From positions 8,252,362 through 8,316,361 of the forward strand of contig OX442416.1 in assembly GCA_949361645.1 (NCBI GenBank): 64,000 bases of DNA. The letters run 5' to 3'. Positions within the stretch are counted from its first letter, which is position 1. Every line of letters starts with the position of its first letter. Source of the DNA: Spongilla lacustris (lineage: Eukaryota; Porifera; Demospongiae; Spongillida; Spongillidae). Under the pieces are notes generated by a model that was given only the letters and a program-made list of their open reading frames with translations, was not told where the DNA came from and did no database searches. The translations under genes were made by a program, and so were the position numbers. Shown here one piece after another: positions 40,461 through 49,356 of the stretch.

Positions 40461-40540
40461 GAGATGGAATTTCATTTTGAAACGAAGCTTGCGAAGCTGA
40501 TGAGTGGTATGGAGTGTGCTCTGGTGACAAGCTGGAATAA
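40461..40540 (+). CDS. XPOT: XPOT exon g
   Basis: Acceptor TTCTATAG, donor GTATGC; 26 codons plus 2 bases. Encodes ETKLAKLMSGMECALVTSWN, matching the family's FxKLVxGMGxxLxxSWxK block. Confidence 0.85.
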
Positions 40541-41258
40541 GTATGCTGTTATATACACTGCATGTTACTTAAAGATTCAGTTTCAATTATGGTTTGTCTA
40601 TTTGTAGAAGGTTCTAAGCTGCACAAGATATAAATATGTTGATCATTCTCTCTGAGAAGTTTTAGTGGTGTAATGGCAATGGTGGTGTAAAAAGAAAGGG
40701 AACAATGGCTTGGAGATACAATAATTAAATTCCCAATTTTAGCAGAGCAGGATAGCATGTATGTTGCTAAATATAGGTACATGTGTTCATGTATCTCCCT
40801 TTCTTTTTACACCACCACAATCTTCAAATATATACCACTAGCTTTCTCAGTGAGAATTTTCATATATGGTTTCATTTGTGTGACTATAACAAAACCCAGT
40901 CGTTGTAATGCCTTGCAACACAATTTATTGTACATGTAACTGATGACGAGGTTTCCTACTGTATTTAAATTAGATTGTGCGAATAATCTTCTATTCATTG
41001 TGGGGCACATACCTGTAGCATTGCATTCATGCTGTAGTATAAGGACATGTATTTTTATTGAGACATTGGTAAATGTATCAACAAAAAAATGGAAGATAAT
41101 TCATGACCCCTCCCCCTTTGGATAAGGGGTAGGGGAGGTCAGATCAGTGTAGTAGATAAGGCAGCGTGGTGGCAGAGCAGGATCCATGGTGGATCCATGT
41201 TTGAATTTTAAAAAAGAAGAAATGAAGTATACATGTACATGTAAGTACACCTTGCCAG

Positions 41259-41423
41259 AATCCTACTGAGCAATCAAGCCAATTTCAGTTTTGAATGTTA
41301 ATCCTACTGAGCAATCAAGCCAATGTCAGTTTTGAATGTTAATCCTACTGAGCAATCAAGCCAATTTCAGTTTTGAATGTTAATCCTACTGAGCAATCAA
41401 GCCGATTTCAGTTTTGAATGTTA
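41259..41423 (+). repeat. 41-bp tandem repeat, 4 copies, in XPOT intron
   Basis: Unit begins AATCCTACTGAGCAATCAAG and ends TTTTGAATGTT. Copies differ by one or two bases. Confidence 0.95.
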
Positions 41424-41585
41424 GAATGAGACGTCCCTCAGGTATTCATATAGTTTTGTACCTTGGGTTATAATGATTGTACATGTAGGTATTCATATAA
41501 CTTTATGCCTTGGGTTAACTGATTGATTAATTAACAAGGCTTAAGCTATTCTGAGACAATGAATCTACAAGTGTATGTATATAGC

Positions 41586-41603
41586 CCCCCCCCCCCCCCC
41601 CCT
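41586..41603 (+). repeat. Poly(C) tract
   Basis: Run of about 17 C in XPOT intron sequence; prone to length error. Confidence 0.9.
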
Positions 41604-41756
41604 CCCCAAGTAGAATTACATGTACATGGGCTCCTAAAAAAGTCTTCTGTAGAGCCAATGCATGTGAGGAGATGTTACGCTAGAATTTGTTGTACATGTA
41701 ATAATGTACCTAGAAGGTCTTAGCCGTTGATAACAATACATGTTTTATCCCTGAAG

Positions 41757-41837
41757 TTTTTTAAATCGAATGATGAACAAAATTTGGCAGCAACAAGAGA
41801 AGAGCTCTATTGAATCCAAGGTTCCTTACATGCACAG
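41757..41837 (+). CDS. XPOT: XPOT exon h
   Basis: Acceptor CCCTGAAG, donor GTAAGG. Joined in phase to exon g it reads FLNRMMNKIWQQQEKSSIES and KVPYMH, matching the family segment ending AIETKVALM. Another frame is open for part of the exon but breaks, so phase decides the reading. Confidence 0.75.
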
Positions 41838-42706
41838 GTAAGGTGGTGACGAAGTAGTCTTTTTATGGGTTACCTACATGTACATGTACGTCGGTCCTGA
41901 AGGGGAGACTGCATCTTAGGTATGATCTTAACATCAGATTCTGGGGACTGGGGATATCCAAGGATATCCCTACGCATGACTTGACCCTTATTACCAAAGT
42001 TGTACTACATCTATGCATGATAATAAAAGGAAATGCCTATACAGTAGGTGATGGGATATGTGTGCAGGTGGTGGTGATGTGTGGGTTCATAGTACATGTA
42101 CCTGTACATGTTCCTGAGTTAATGTACATCACTGTACATGTACATGTATTGCGTGTAAAAAAAATGTAATAGGTTGTTACATCTTTTATAGTACACCAGC
42201 TTGTTTTGGAGTACATAATTATGTAATAATTTTCTTTTGTTTCTTTGTTTACTAATGCGATACATGTATATACATGTACATGTATACAGTGTAATAGTTA
42301 ATTTCATATCACCTAGAGGGACTGTTTTTGTTTCCAGTTTACTTACATGTATATAGAATTTCTGCTTCAACCACTGATGCTACAAAACTGCTATATTTAC
42401 AGCAAGCCTACATGTTGTATGTTTGGCTGTCATATATCTCTCGAGTTGTCATGCAACTTTTCGAAGCTCTCTGAATTGATAATTGTGAATGATAGTTAAT
42501 AATGCAGCCTGCATTGGAAAACATTCTATGACCATTATGTATACATCTACAATTTATGCATAATACCAAAGAAAGATCCCCCAATTGATGTGTCTACAAG
42601 AGTCAAACTAATGCACTATTAACTTAAAATGTACAATGTATAATTAAGGTAGCTTGGTTTCTTTTACATGTATACAATTTGCAGGATGTTAACACAACAA
42701 TGAAAG

Positions 42707-42794
42707 TGAATTATTGGGACTTATATTTGCAGTACTTGAGCGATGGTCTGAGGCTGTGATTCTTTTTGCTGTGCAGTATTTGGGCATTTTAAAG
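42707..42794 (+). CDS. XPOT: XPOT exon i
   Basis: With acceptor ATGAAAG the exon continues exon h in phase and reads ELLGLIFAVLERWSEAVILF then AVQYLGILK, like the family's NIIGFCYDYLHILK helix. Donor GTACGG. Confidence 0.7.
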
Positions 42795-43066
42795 GTACGG
42801 TGCATGTACATGTACAATTTACATTTACATGTACATACTAAATAGCTACAGGCTATGATGTGTGTACTGTAGGCTGTGGTGTGTGTACTGCAGGCGGTGG
42901 TGTGTGTACTGCAGGTTGTGGTGGGTGTATATACATGTACATATGTGGGGTTATAGTAATGCTTCGGAGGGATCATGTGATAATCATACGATCAGGTGCT
43001 ACACAACTTTAACCCTCTGCCCATGCAGCATTACAGCAGGTCACATGACAACACAGAGCAGATTAG

Positions 43067-43117
43067 ATCAACAAGCTCAAGTACATGTATGATGAAAGCT
43101 ACAACTTTGTTAATGAG
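43067..43117 (+). CDS. XPOT: XPOT exon j
   Basis: Acceptor CAGATTAG, donor GTGAGC; 17 codons in phase 0 encoding KLKYMYDESYNFVNE, matching KKLTYDEEYNFENE. A preceding segment of about 20 residues was not found. Confidence 0.8.
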
Positions 43118-43414
43118 GTGAGCTTCCTTGTTGGCAAGGCACTGTTCCTTTGTACAGGGTGTTTGGTGGCAGCATGTGTTTAGTTGGAATTTGGACTTCG
43201 GTTCAACCATACGTGTAATATTTATCGATTATGTGGCCATACTACATGTACATGTACTTTTGGCTTATTCAACAGTCAACTCAATTTGCATATGTACATG
43301 TACACCTTTTTGTGCATCATTTGGGAAAAGTAGACCCAGCCATATACATGTACATGTATGCAGCGAGCAGGAGCGTGTACTAATGTTCCTAATGATGTGG
43401 TGTTCTTTATTTAG

Positions 43415-43486
43415 GGTGAGGAAGAAGCCATGTTTGTGGAATACCGGAAAGAGTTAAAAGTGCTTTATGATAATATTGTGCTACTG
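43415..43486 (+). CDS. XPOT: XPOT exon k
   Basis: Acceptor TATTTAG, donor GTAAGT; 24 codons in phase 0. Encodes GEEEAMFVEYRKELKVLYD, nearly identical to the family's GEDEAMFVEYRKQLK. Confidence 0.92.
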
Positions 43487-43724
43487 GTAAGTGCATCCTC
43501 CTACATGTACATGTACATCCATGTACATGTACATGTATCCTTGATGTGATACACCCAACCTCCTTAGGTCCTTCCCCTCCATGCCTTACCACCTACATGT
43601 ACATGTACCTCCCCCCACCTTTCATGAATGCTGGCATGGGGGCATACCCCTTTCCTCCTGCTCACATGCTTCCAGCTAACCTACGTGTAGCTCTACCTCC
43701 CCCTCCCTCCCCATGTCACTCTAG

Positions 43725-43841
43725 GACCCCAGGCTGGCATTTAACACATTTCAGTCCTCACTTTCCCGCACATTGGCAAACATCTCATTTGAGCCATTCA
43801 TGAATGTGGAAGTCACCTTGAGGGCCTTCTTCGCAGTGAAG
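43725..43841 (+). CDS. XPOT: XPOT exon l
   Basis: Acceptor CACTCTAG, donor GTAAAC; 39 codons in phase 0 with TFQSSLSRTLANISFEPFMN and VEVTLRAFFAVK, matching the FSSTLQNWQTTRFMEVEVAIRLLYxL region. Confidence 0.85.
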
Positions 43842-44248
43842 GTAAACAGCTTGTCATGTGCTCACTAAGTGGTGTACATCAGCGCTAACATGCACACATC
43901 CTTTGATAGACAACTCTCAAAACCTAATCACATGTACTCCAGATGTGATGTCGTATTTTAACGCTCATGTGTACATTGTGAAGAAGTCTGTTGTCTGTTA
44001 CTTGTATATCGGCACACTTTGCAGACTTCACCTTGCTTGCTTCATATTTCCCGTAGCACATGTAACAAATCAGCTCTGCTAAATTTGTGATGTCACATCT
44101 GGCAGTACACATTATCACATACTGAAAGTTGTCTATTGATGGCAGAATTTGTGGGCATGGCCTACAGTCTTGGCTAATACATGTAGATCCAAGGGAACAC
44201 TGAACACTGTGCTCATAAGTCATTTTAACGTGCCATCATTTTATGCAG

Positions 44249-44721
44249 GAGTATGGCAATGCTGGTCACAGGAAAAAGTTATAAACGTCCAGCCTGGATT
44301 TTTTAGACTGGTTTTTAACTAAAACCCATCTTAATAGCGTAGAAATCATCCTGGGATTGTGCGTCCAGGGTGGGAATAGTGCAAAAACCATCATGGGATT
44401 GAGCGTCCAGGGTGGGAATATGTATGGTTCTACCCTGGTTCTGTCGAACAAAACCCATGTTGAGGCAATTATTATATTCATCCTTGAACATGGATTTTGT
44501 TCGACAGAACCAGGGTAGAACCATACATATTCCCACCCTGGACGCTCAATCCCATGATGGTTTTTGCACTATTCCCACCCTGGACGCACAATCCCAAGAT
44601 GGATTTTAAGCTATTAGGATGGGTATTTGTTAAAAACCAGCCCAAAAAAATCCAGGCTGGACGTTTATAACTTTTTCCTGTGGGTGTTAAAGGATCATCA
44701 TGGTATCGAATTATGGTCATC
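44249..44721 (+). pseudogene. XPOT: XPOT exon m, split by a MITE
   Basis: The exon opens after TTTATGCAG with GAGTATGGCAATGCTGGT and is then interrupted by the 416-bp MITE at 44267-44682. It resumes at 44686 with VKGSSWYRIMVI up to donor GTAAGT. Removing the MITE and one GGT copy leaves 54 nt, in phase 0 at the start. The junction phase with exon n does not fit cleanly, so the 3' boundary or the frame may be damaged. Confidence 0.6.
44267..44682. mobile_element. MITE with CACAG ends, copy 2 (3-bp TSD GGT), in XPOT exon
   Basis: Fold-back element of 416 bp. It begins CACAGGAAAAAGTTATAAAC and ends with the inverted complement ...CTTTTTCCTGTG. GGT flanks it at 44264-44266 and 44683-44685. Same family as 26373-26801: shared GTCCAGCCTGGATTTTTTAG ends and interior GGGATTGAGCGTCCAG units. 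The arms are nearly 200 bp each, so a transcript would form a long hairpin. Confidence 0.9.
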
Positions 44722-45076
44722 GTAAGTACATGTACATGTAGCTAGATATTTGTGGCTTATGGGATTGGTCATTTATTATACATGTATGTAATATATAATG
44801 TGTACTTTACTATTCCTCACGTGCGATATTATGTTTAGATAATATTGTACTGTTACATGTTGAGGTTGGGGGAGGGGTCTACATGCGTACAGTGTATATA
44901 TGGCTAAACACTGTATTTGTGCTGCAGTCTGATTCAGCCATGCATCTGAATTGAGACATTATCATGACTGGGGCATGGTTTACTTACCCGGTCTAATATG
45001 TCTCCCATTAAGCTTACCATATGTGTGTGGTTGTTCGTGTATATGATGTGTGCATTAATCATTCCTTATTTGCAAG

Positions 45077-45126
45077 TTGTTGAAAGCCCAGTTTCTTGTT
45101 ACGACCATGTTGCTGTCCTCCTTGAG
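45077..45126 (+). CDS. XPOT: XPOT exon n
   Basis: Acceptor TTTGCAAG, donor GTTGGT. Reads VESPVSCYDHVAVLLE, matching the family's SSYQHTSVTLE, and runs in phase into the FYE of the next exon. The 5' boundary is uncertain. Confidence 0.8.
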
Positions 45127-45240
45127 GTTGGTACATGTACATGATGGTGCTATAATTTGACACCCCCCAAATAGGGTATCATATTATTTGTTAGATGTCA
45201 TGTGTGCTGTATCTTTCATGCATGTTATATGTGTCAGCAT

Positions 45241-45905
45241 CAGGCCCGTAGGCTGGGGGGGGTCGGTGGGTTCGGTCGACCCCCCCCCGCTCGTCAGAAC
45301 TAGTTCCGCTTGCCATCAAAATAATTTATTCATAACTTCTATACATGTATAGCTATAGCCCGCGAGAATGAGATAACAATACATGCAGGCTTAGCAATCG
45401 CGGGACATCCATTCTAAATGGGGCACCCACGTACCGCGTCCCGCCCACAACAAACAGCAGCGGCGGAACAGGGGGAGGGTCCCTGAATTAAATTACGGCA
45501 ACTCAAATGAGTATGGGTAGAAGTTCCGCGAACCATCAGAATTGCGGAACTTTTACCCATGCATACTGTTACAGTCATTTGAGTTGCATACGAAAAATCA
45601 CCCGGAAGTTGTCCCGTGTATGCCAGCCTTTAGACTCGCAAGTACTTCATTATTGAACGGGAACACAAACTGGGCTATCCATGTTTCTATGCAATTATGC
45701 TATGTTTTGTTGCTGAAAAACTGCAAAAGTTGCAAAGCGGCTGGGGCTCCGCCCCAGACCCCGATGGGGGAGCTTACAGCGCTCCCCCGTCCCTAGCTGG
45801 GCGAGAGGGGGCTACGCCCCCTCCTGCTCCCACCCCCCGCTCTTAATCAGTTCCACCTTATCGCTTTCCCGAACCCCCCCGTCTCCCGACCAGCCTACGG
45901 GCCTG
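45241..45905. mobile_element. Non-autonomous hAT-like element with CAGGCCCGTAGGCTGG ends
   Basis: Starts CAGGCCCGTAGGCTGG and ends with the exact inverted complement CCAGCCTACGGGCCTG. AGCAT flanks both sides (45236-45240, 45906-45910). The interior is GC-rich with a GGGGCTCCGCCCCAGACCCC hairpin. It also holds an inverted pair around CTCAAATGAGTATGGGTAGA and TTTTACCCATGCATACTG. CAGG-type ends resemble hAT elements, but hAT usually leaves 8-bp duplications and only 5 bp match here, so the family is tentative. It lies in the XPOT intron just before the exon hit by the large transposon. Confidence 0.8.
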
Positions 45906-45960
45906 AGCATAAATGTATGCATGTTATTGTCTTCTTGTAGTTTTATGAGGTTTTGGTCAT

Positions 45961-45998
45961 CCCTAAGAAAAAATATCGTCAAGTCTTGCCATGACTTG
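45961..45998 (+). repeat. Left terminal inverted repeat
   Basis: CCCTAAGAAAAAA followed by TATCGTCAAGTCTTGCCATG. It pairs with 52250-52287 with a few mismatches and a one-base length change in the A run. Confidence 0.9.
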
Positions 45999-46065
45999 AC
46001 AAGACATTTCAAGCTTTATCATGACTTGGAAAGCCTTGCAATGTCTTACCATGTATTATTGTGTC
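45975..46065. promoter_or_regulatory. Left subterminal repeats
   Basis: Several copies, in both orientations, of a motif close to CAAGTCTTG or CATGACTTG within about 90 bp. Clustered subterminal motifs are typical protein-binding sites in CACTA elements (bound by TNPA in En/Spm). Binding here is inferred. Confidence 0.65.
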
Positions 46066-46169
46066 CTAGCTGGTCACACAATATTTTCACTTGGCATTAT
46101 GTCTTGCCATATAATTTCTGAAATAGTGGAAAGTACATAGAACAATGTATTTGAATAAAATAGATAAGT

Positions 46170-49100
46170 TTAATTGTGTTCAAACATGTTTGGTTGCCTA
46201 ACTAAATATCTGTTAGCATTGTCAATAACAATTATCATTGACTTTGCTGTTATTGCATCAATTGGGGCTGCAATGAGATGCAGAGATTCTCTCACGACCT
46301 TAACAGCAAAATTGCTAGCTGCCAGAATGTCAATTTCTTTGTATACATTAAGGCACTCTCTGCACGTTGGACCAGCGTCCTTCAAAATAGATGTAACTTG
46401 ATAGGGACTTAGTAACACCATTGGTTGTGAGGTGTACACAAATGATAGTATTTTTCCAAACTTCACAGTATTGGATGATGGATCTCTGAAGGCACAAACA
46501 CTGCTGTCTCGTTTTGTAGTCTTCTTTGTGGATGCACAGTATAGCACACCATGTTTCAATAACTTTTTGTACTTAACTATTCGTCCAGTGCAATCAAGTG
46601 CATTTTTCTCATCAGCATTTGGTTCTTCAATTGATGGGCCATTTAAGAAATAGGTGTGTTGTCCAATACATACCTTATCCTGCAGTGCACCTATATCTAG
46701 ATTACTTCTCAGTATGGTTTGCATTGGTGAATCTGTATCATCAATTATGGGTTGGATTAACTGAAGTGTTTGACTAACATCAATATTAAACAACATTTGC
46801 TGATAAAAAGAACTTTTTCCATGTGACAATTTCTTCAAGTGACCATTTTTACTTTCAAAAGCAAATGTTGAGTGTGTCCATAGTGGTCCCCACAGTCTAA
46901 CATACATGGGTAAATGCAAAAGCATGTGAGCATTAGCTGTGCAATTTTTTTCACCATAGAGCTCAGGTAATAAAGAAACAAAATCTTTCAGCATCATTTC
47001 AGCTGCCTCAACTTGCTGAACGGAAATAGATTCTTGAAGCAATATATGAAGAGCAGTCACTAGTAGGACATAGTGGTGATAGTAAAGTGATGGTAAGTAA
47101 CCTTTAAGGATAGGGACTGAATAAAAAAGTAACCAGTTCTTAAATTCAGATGCCTTCCAGTAATGTAAATGCTTAGAAATTGACCGAGGTCGCCTACTGA
47201 ACTCATGCGGAGGGCGTTGATTTGCCAGAATTTTGTCAATCGTAGACAAATATTTACCCAAGTAGAATGGTTCAGTATGGTTAGAGGAATCGAACCATAA
47301 ATGCATCAATCTCTTTACTACTCCCTCTAGTACACAATGCATATAGTCAAGAGGAATGCCATGAACTAAATCTAATAATGATGACAAAGGAGAAACACCT
47401 TTGACGCCATTCACTGATTGTTTACTGATTTCAGCTGATTGTGCATCATGTAGAATATCAGCATGTGTTCGCATTGGGTAGTCAATTCCTGGTAGGAATA
47501 CACGGGATCCATTGCCAAGGCGTTTACCAGGGTGGAGGCATACATTGCAACCATATTCACCATTGAATTGTTTCATTGTAAGGACTAAAGCCCTTGCTAT
47601 TAGATCAAAGACAGCAGAAACTAGTTTAACTTTACATAACTGTGTCTGACCATTAGAACTGTGCATCATAAAACCAGTTTCATAAAGATTATTCAGATTT
47701 TTTAACACAGGGTCCAGCAAAAGCCTTGCATTCGGCTTGTTCGGTCCATACCATAGTCCACACAAAATTATGTTTTCAGCTTTCTGACGTAGTATTGGAG
47801 GAAGATTCAGTACCATTAAAAGAACAGGCCAAATACTGACTGCACTGGATTTGTAGATTGGTATTCCATCAGTGCAAAGGGTGACAGCTAGATTAAGTGG
47901 TGACTCATTAAAAAAACTGTCTTGAGAAAGGGATGATTGTAAAACAGATCCAGACCAAACATCTGTTAGTTTTCCAACACTGAATTCTCTGTTATTATAA
48001 CTAAGTTGTAGCTCTTGATGATTGCCTAAATAAATTAAAATAACACAGAAAAGTACATGTACATTAGTATAAGCTTATGCTATCATATGCATGCACACCA
48101 CTATTACTTATAAGTTGACCATACTTGTTATCATACACAGTACTAACTGTAAATAGTAAATTGTCACTCACGTGATACAACTGACTGTAAAGATTTCATT
48201 ATTGACATATGGATCAAATGTCCAGGGTTTTCAGACTGTAGAGTACAGGTACATTTGTCTTCAAAAGGAATAGAACATGTAGAACAAATCTTCTGATCTT
48301 TAAAACCTGCAGAGAATTGCTTAAAAAACTGTTTAAGTTTGTGCAGGCTTTTTGGAAGTGCATTTGGTACAGGACATATCAAGTGAAGTAGATGTATAAG
48401 GCCCTCCATAGCTTTGTATGAAAGTTTGTATTTATAAGCATATTGCATTATAATGCAATATGTCATGCAAATATTGATGCTTGCTCCCGAATAAAGAGGT
48501 TGTAAAAAATTTGGATCTAGTTGACATCCATCAAACACTCTACCTTGAAATACATCATTTTCTGATTCAGATTCAGTGTCACCTATTGCAGATTTATCTG
48601 TGTCAGAAATATCTTCCATTTCCTGTTCTATTTCAGGAACAACTTCCACTTCTTCGATTTGATCTACTTCAGCCTCTTCTGTGTCAGACCGATCTTGCAT
48701 GCTCTCAACTTCCTCTGTGTTTGTACTAAGACCTGAGTTTTCATCACCAGTAGTAACTTCATTGTCAGATTCAGTAATGTTTGCTGTTTGTGATACACCT
48801 GTCCAATTATACATTTCATGGCATATGATTATTGCTGTTACATGCATTCAATGCATTTACCAATGATTCCATTAGTAGTGGAATTCTTTGCTGCCAATCT
48901 AAACAGATAAATAAATCACAAGCATGCCATACATATACATGCATGTACTTACATGTATATGTACATCATGTATGTACTTACATGTATGTACATGCATGCG
49001 TATACTAGTTGGGCGTAGCCCGACCTTCACGTATTGGCGTAAGGTCGTGTATCAAGCATATACCTGGATTTGTACCCATCTGATACAATACGCGAAGGTC

Positions 49101-49285
49101 GGGCGACGCCCAACTACATGCGTACATCCTCCTTTTCAACGAGGGGAGGAGGGGGGAAATTAATGGCTTAAAGACTCTAACCTGTATAGACGATGCTTGA
49201 AATGACGCCAAGCTGTAGTACGGGGAATTGCTTTTTCACTTTCGGTTAGATATCTGCGATAGGTGATACATTGTCTCCGCTCCAT
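46170..49285 (-). CDS. CACTA/EnSpm-like DDE transposase, 4 exons, 874 aa
   Basis: Exons on the minus strand are 49285-49182, 48898-48861, 48798-48172 and 48025-46170. All introns are GT-AG and the spliced frame is exactly 875 codons with no break. The start MERRQCITYRRYLTESEKAI lies 71 bp from the divergent BEN gene. An acidic Asp/Glu-rich segment spans roughly residues 55-120. The block YKYKLSYKAMEGLIHLLHL is a usual N-terminal feature of animal CACTA-type transposases. The catalytic region has TLCTDGIPIYKSS (D309), FDLIARA (D397), a C416-x2-C419 knuckle, DYMHCVLEGV (D483) and FAFESKNGHLKKL (E647). I infer D309, D397 and E647 as the DDE triad. Usual product: cuts and joins element ends in the nucleus. 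Taking the internal Met at residue 327 as the start would lose D309, so the spliced start is preferred. Confidence 0.88.
49008..49114. mobile_element. Short mariner-like MITE nested in transposase intron 1
   Basis: 107-bp element: arms GTTGGGCGTAGCCCGACCTT and its inverted complement, with one mismatch over 21 bp, around a ~50-bp loop. TA flanks both ends (49006-49007, 49115-49116). TA duplications and short palindromic arms are typical of Tc1/mariner MITEs. Confidence 0.75.
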
Positions 49286-49356
49286 TCTGAAAAAAACAGA
49301 ACATAATCTAATAACGCATGCGCATTTTGATTCACGTGTTCAGCATTTCAAGGACA
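49286..49356. promoter_or_regulatory. 71-bp bidirectional promoter between transposase and BEN genes
   Basis: Only 71 bp separate the two divergent start codons. The interval contains the palindromic motif GCATGCGC (49316-49323, NRF1-like) and an E-box CACGTG (49333-49338). A shared promoter would co-express the two proteins. The factor names come from general animal motifs and are inferred. Confidence 0.6.

Noticed and set aside
41757..41837. Apparent third frame shift in XPOT (exon h)
   Set aside because: The apparent stop came from using the wrong phase. Continuing the phase of exon g gives an open frame through KVPYMH with no break.
46170..47816. Transposase as a 548-codon single-exon gene starting at its first Met
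   Set aside because: The open frame continues upstream of that Met to a splice acceptor at 48025 and includes the conserved TDG segment. Three further exons join in phase to a start at 49285.
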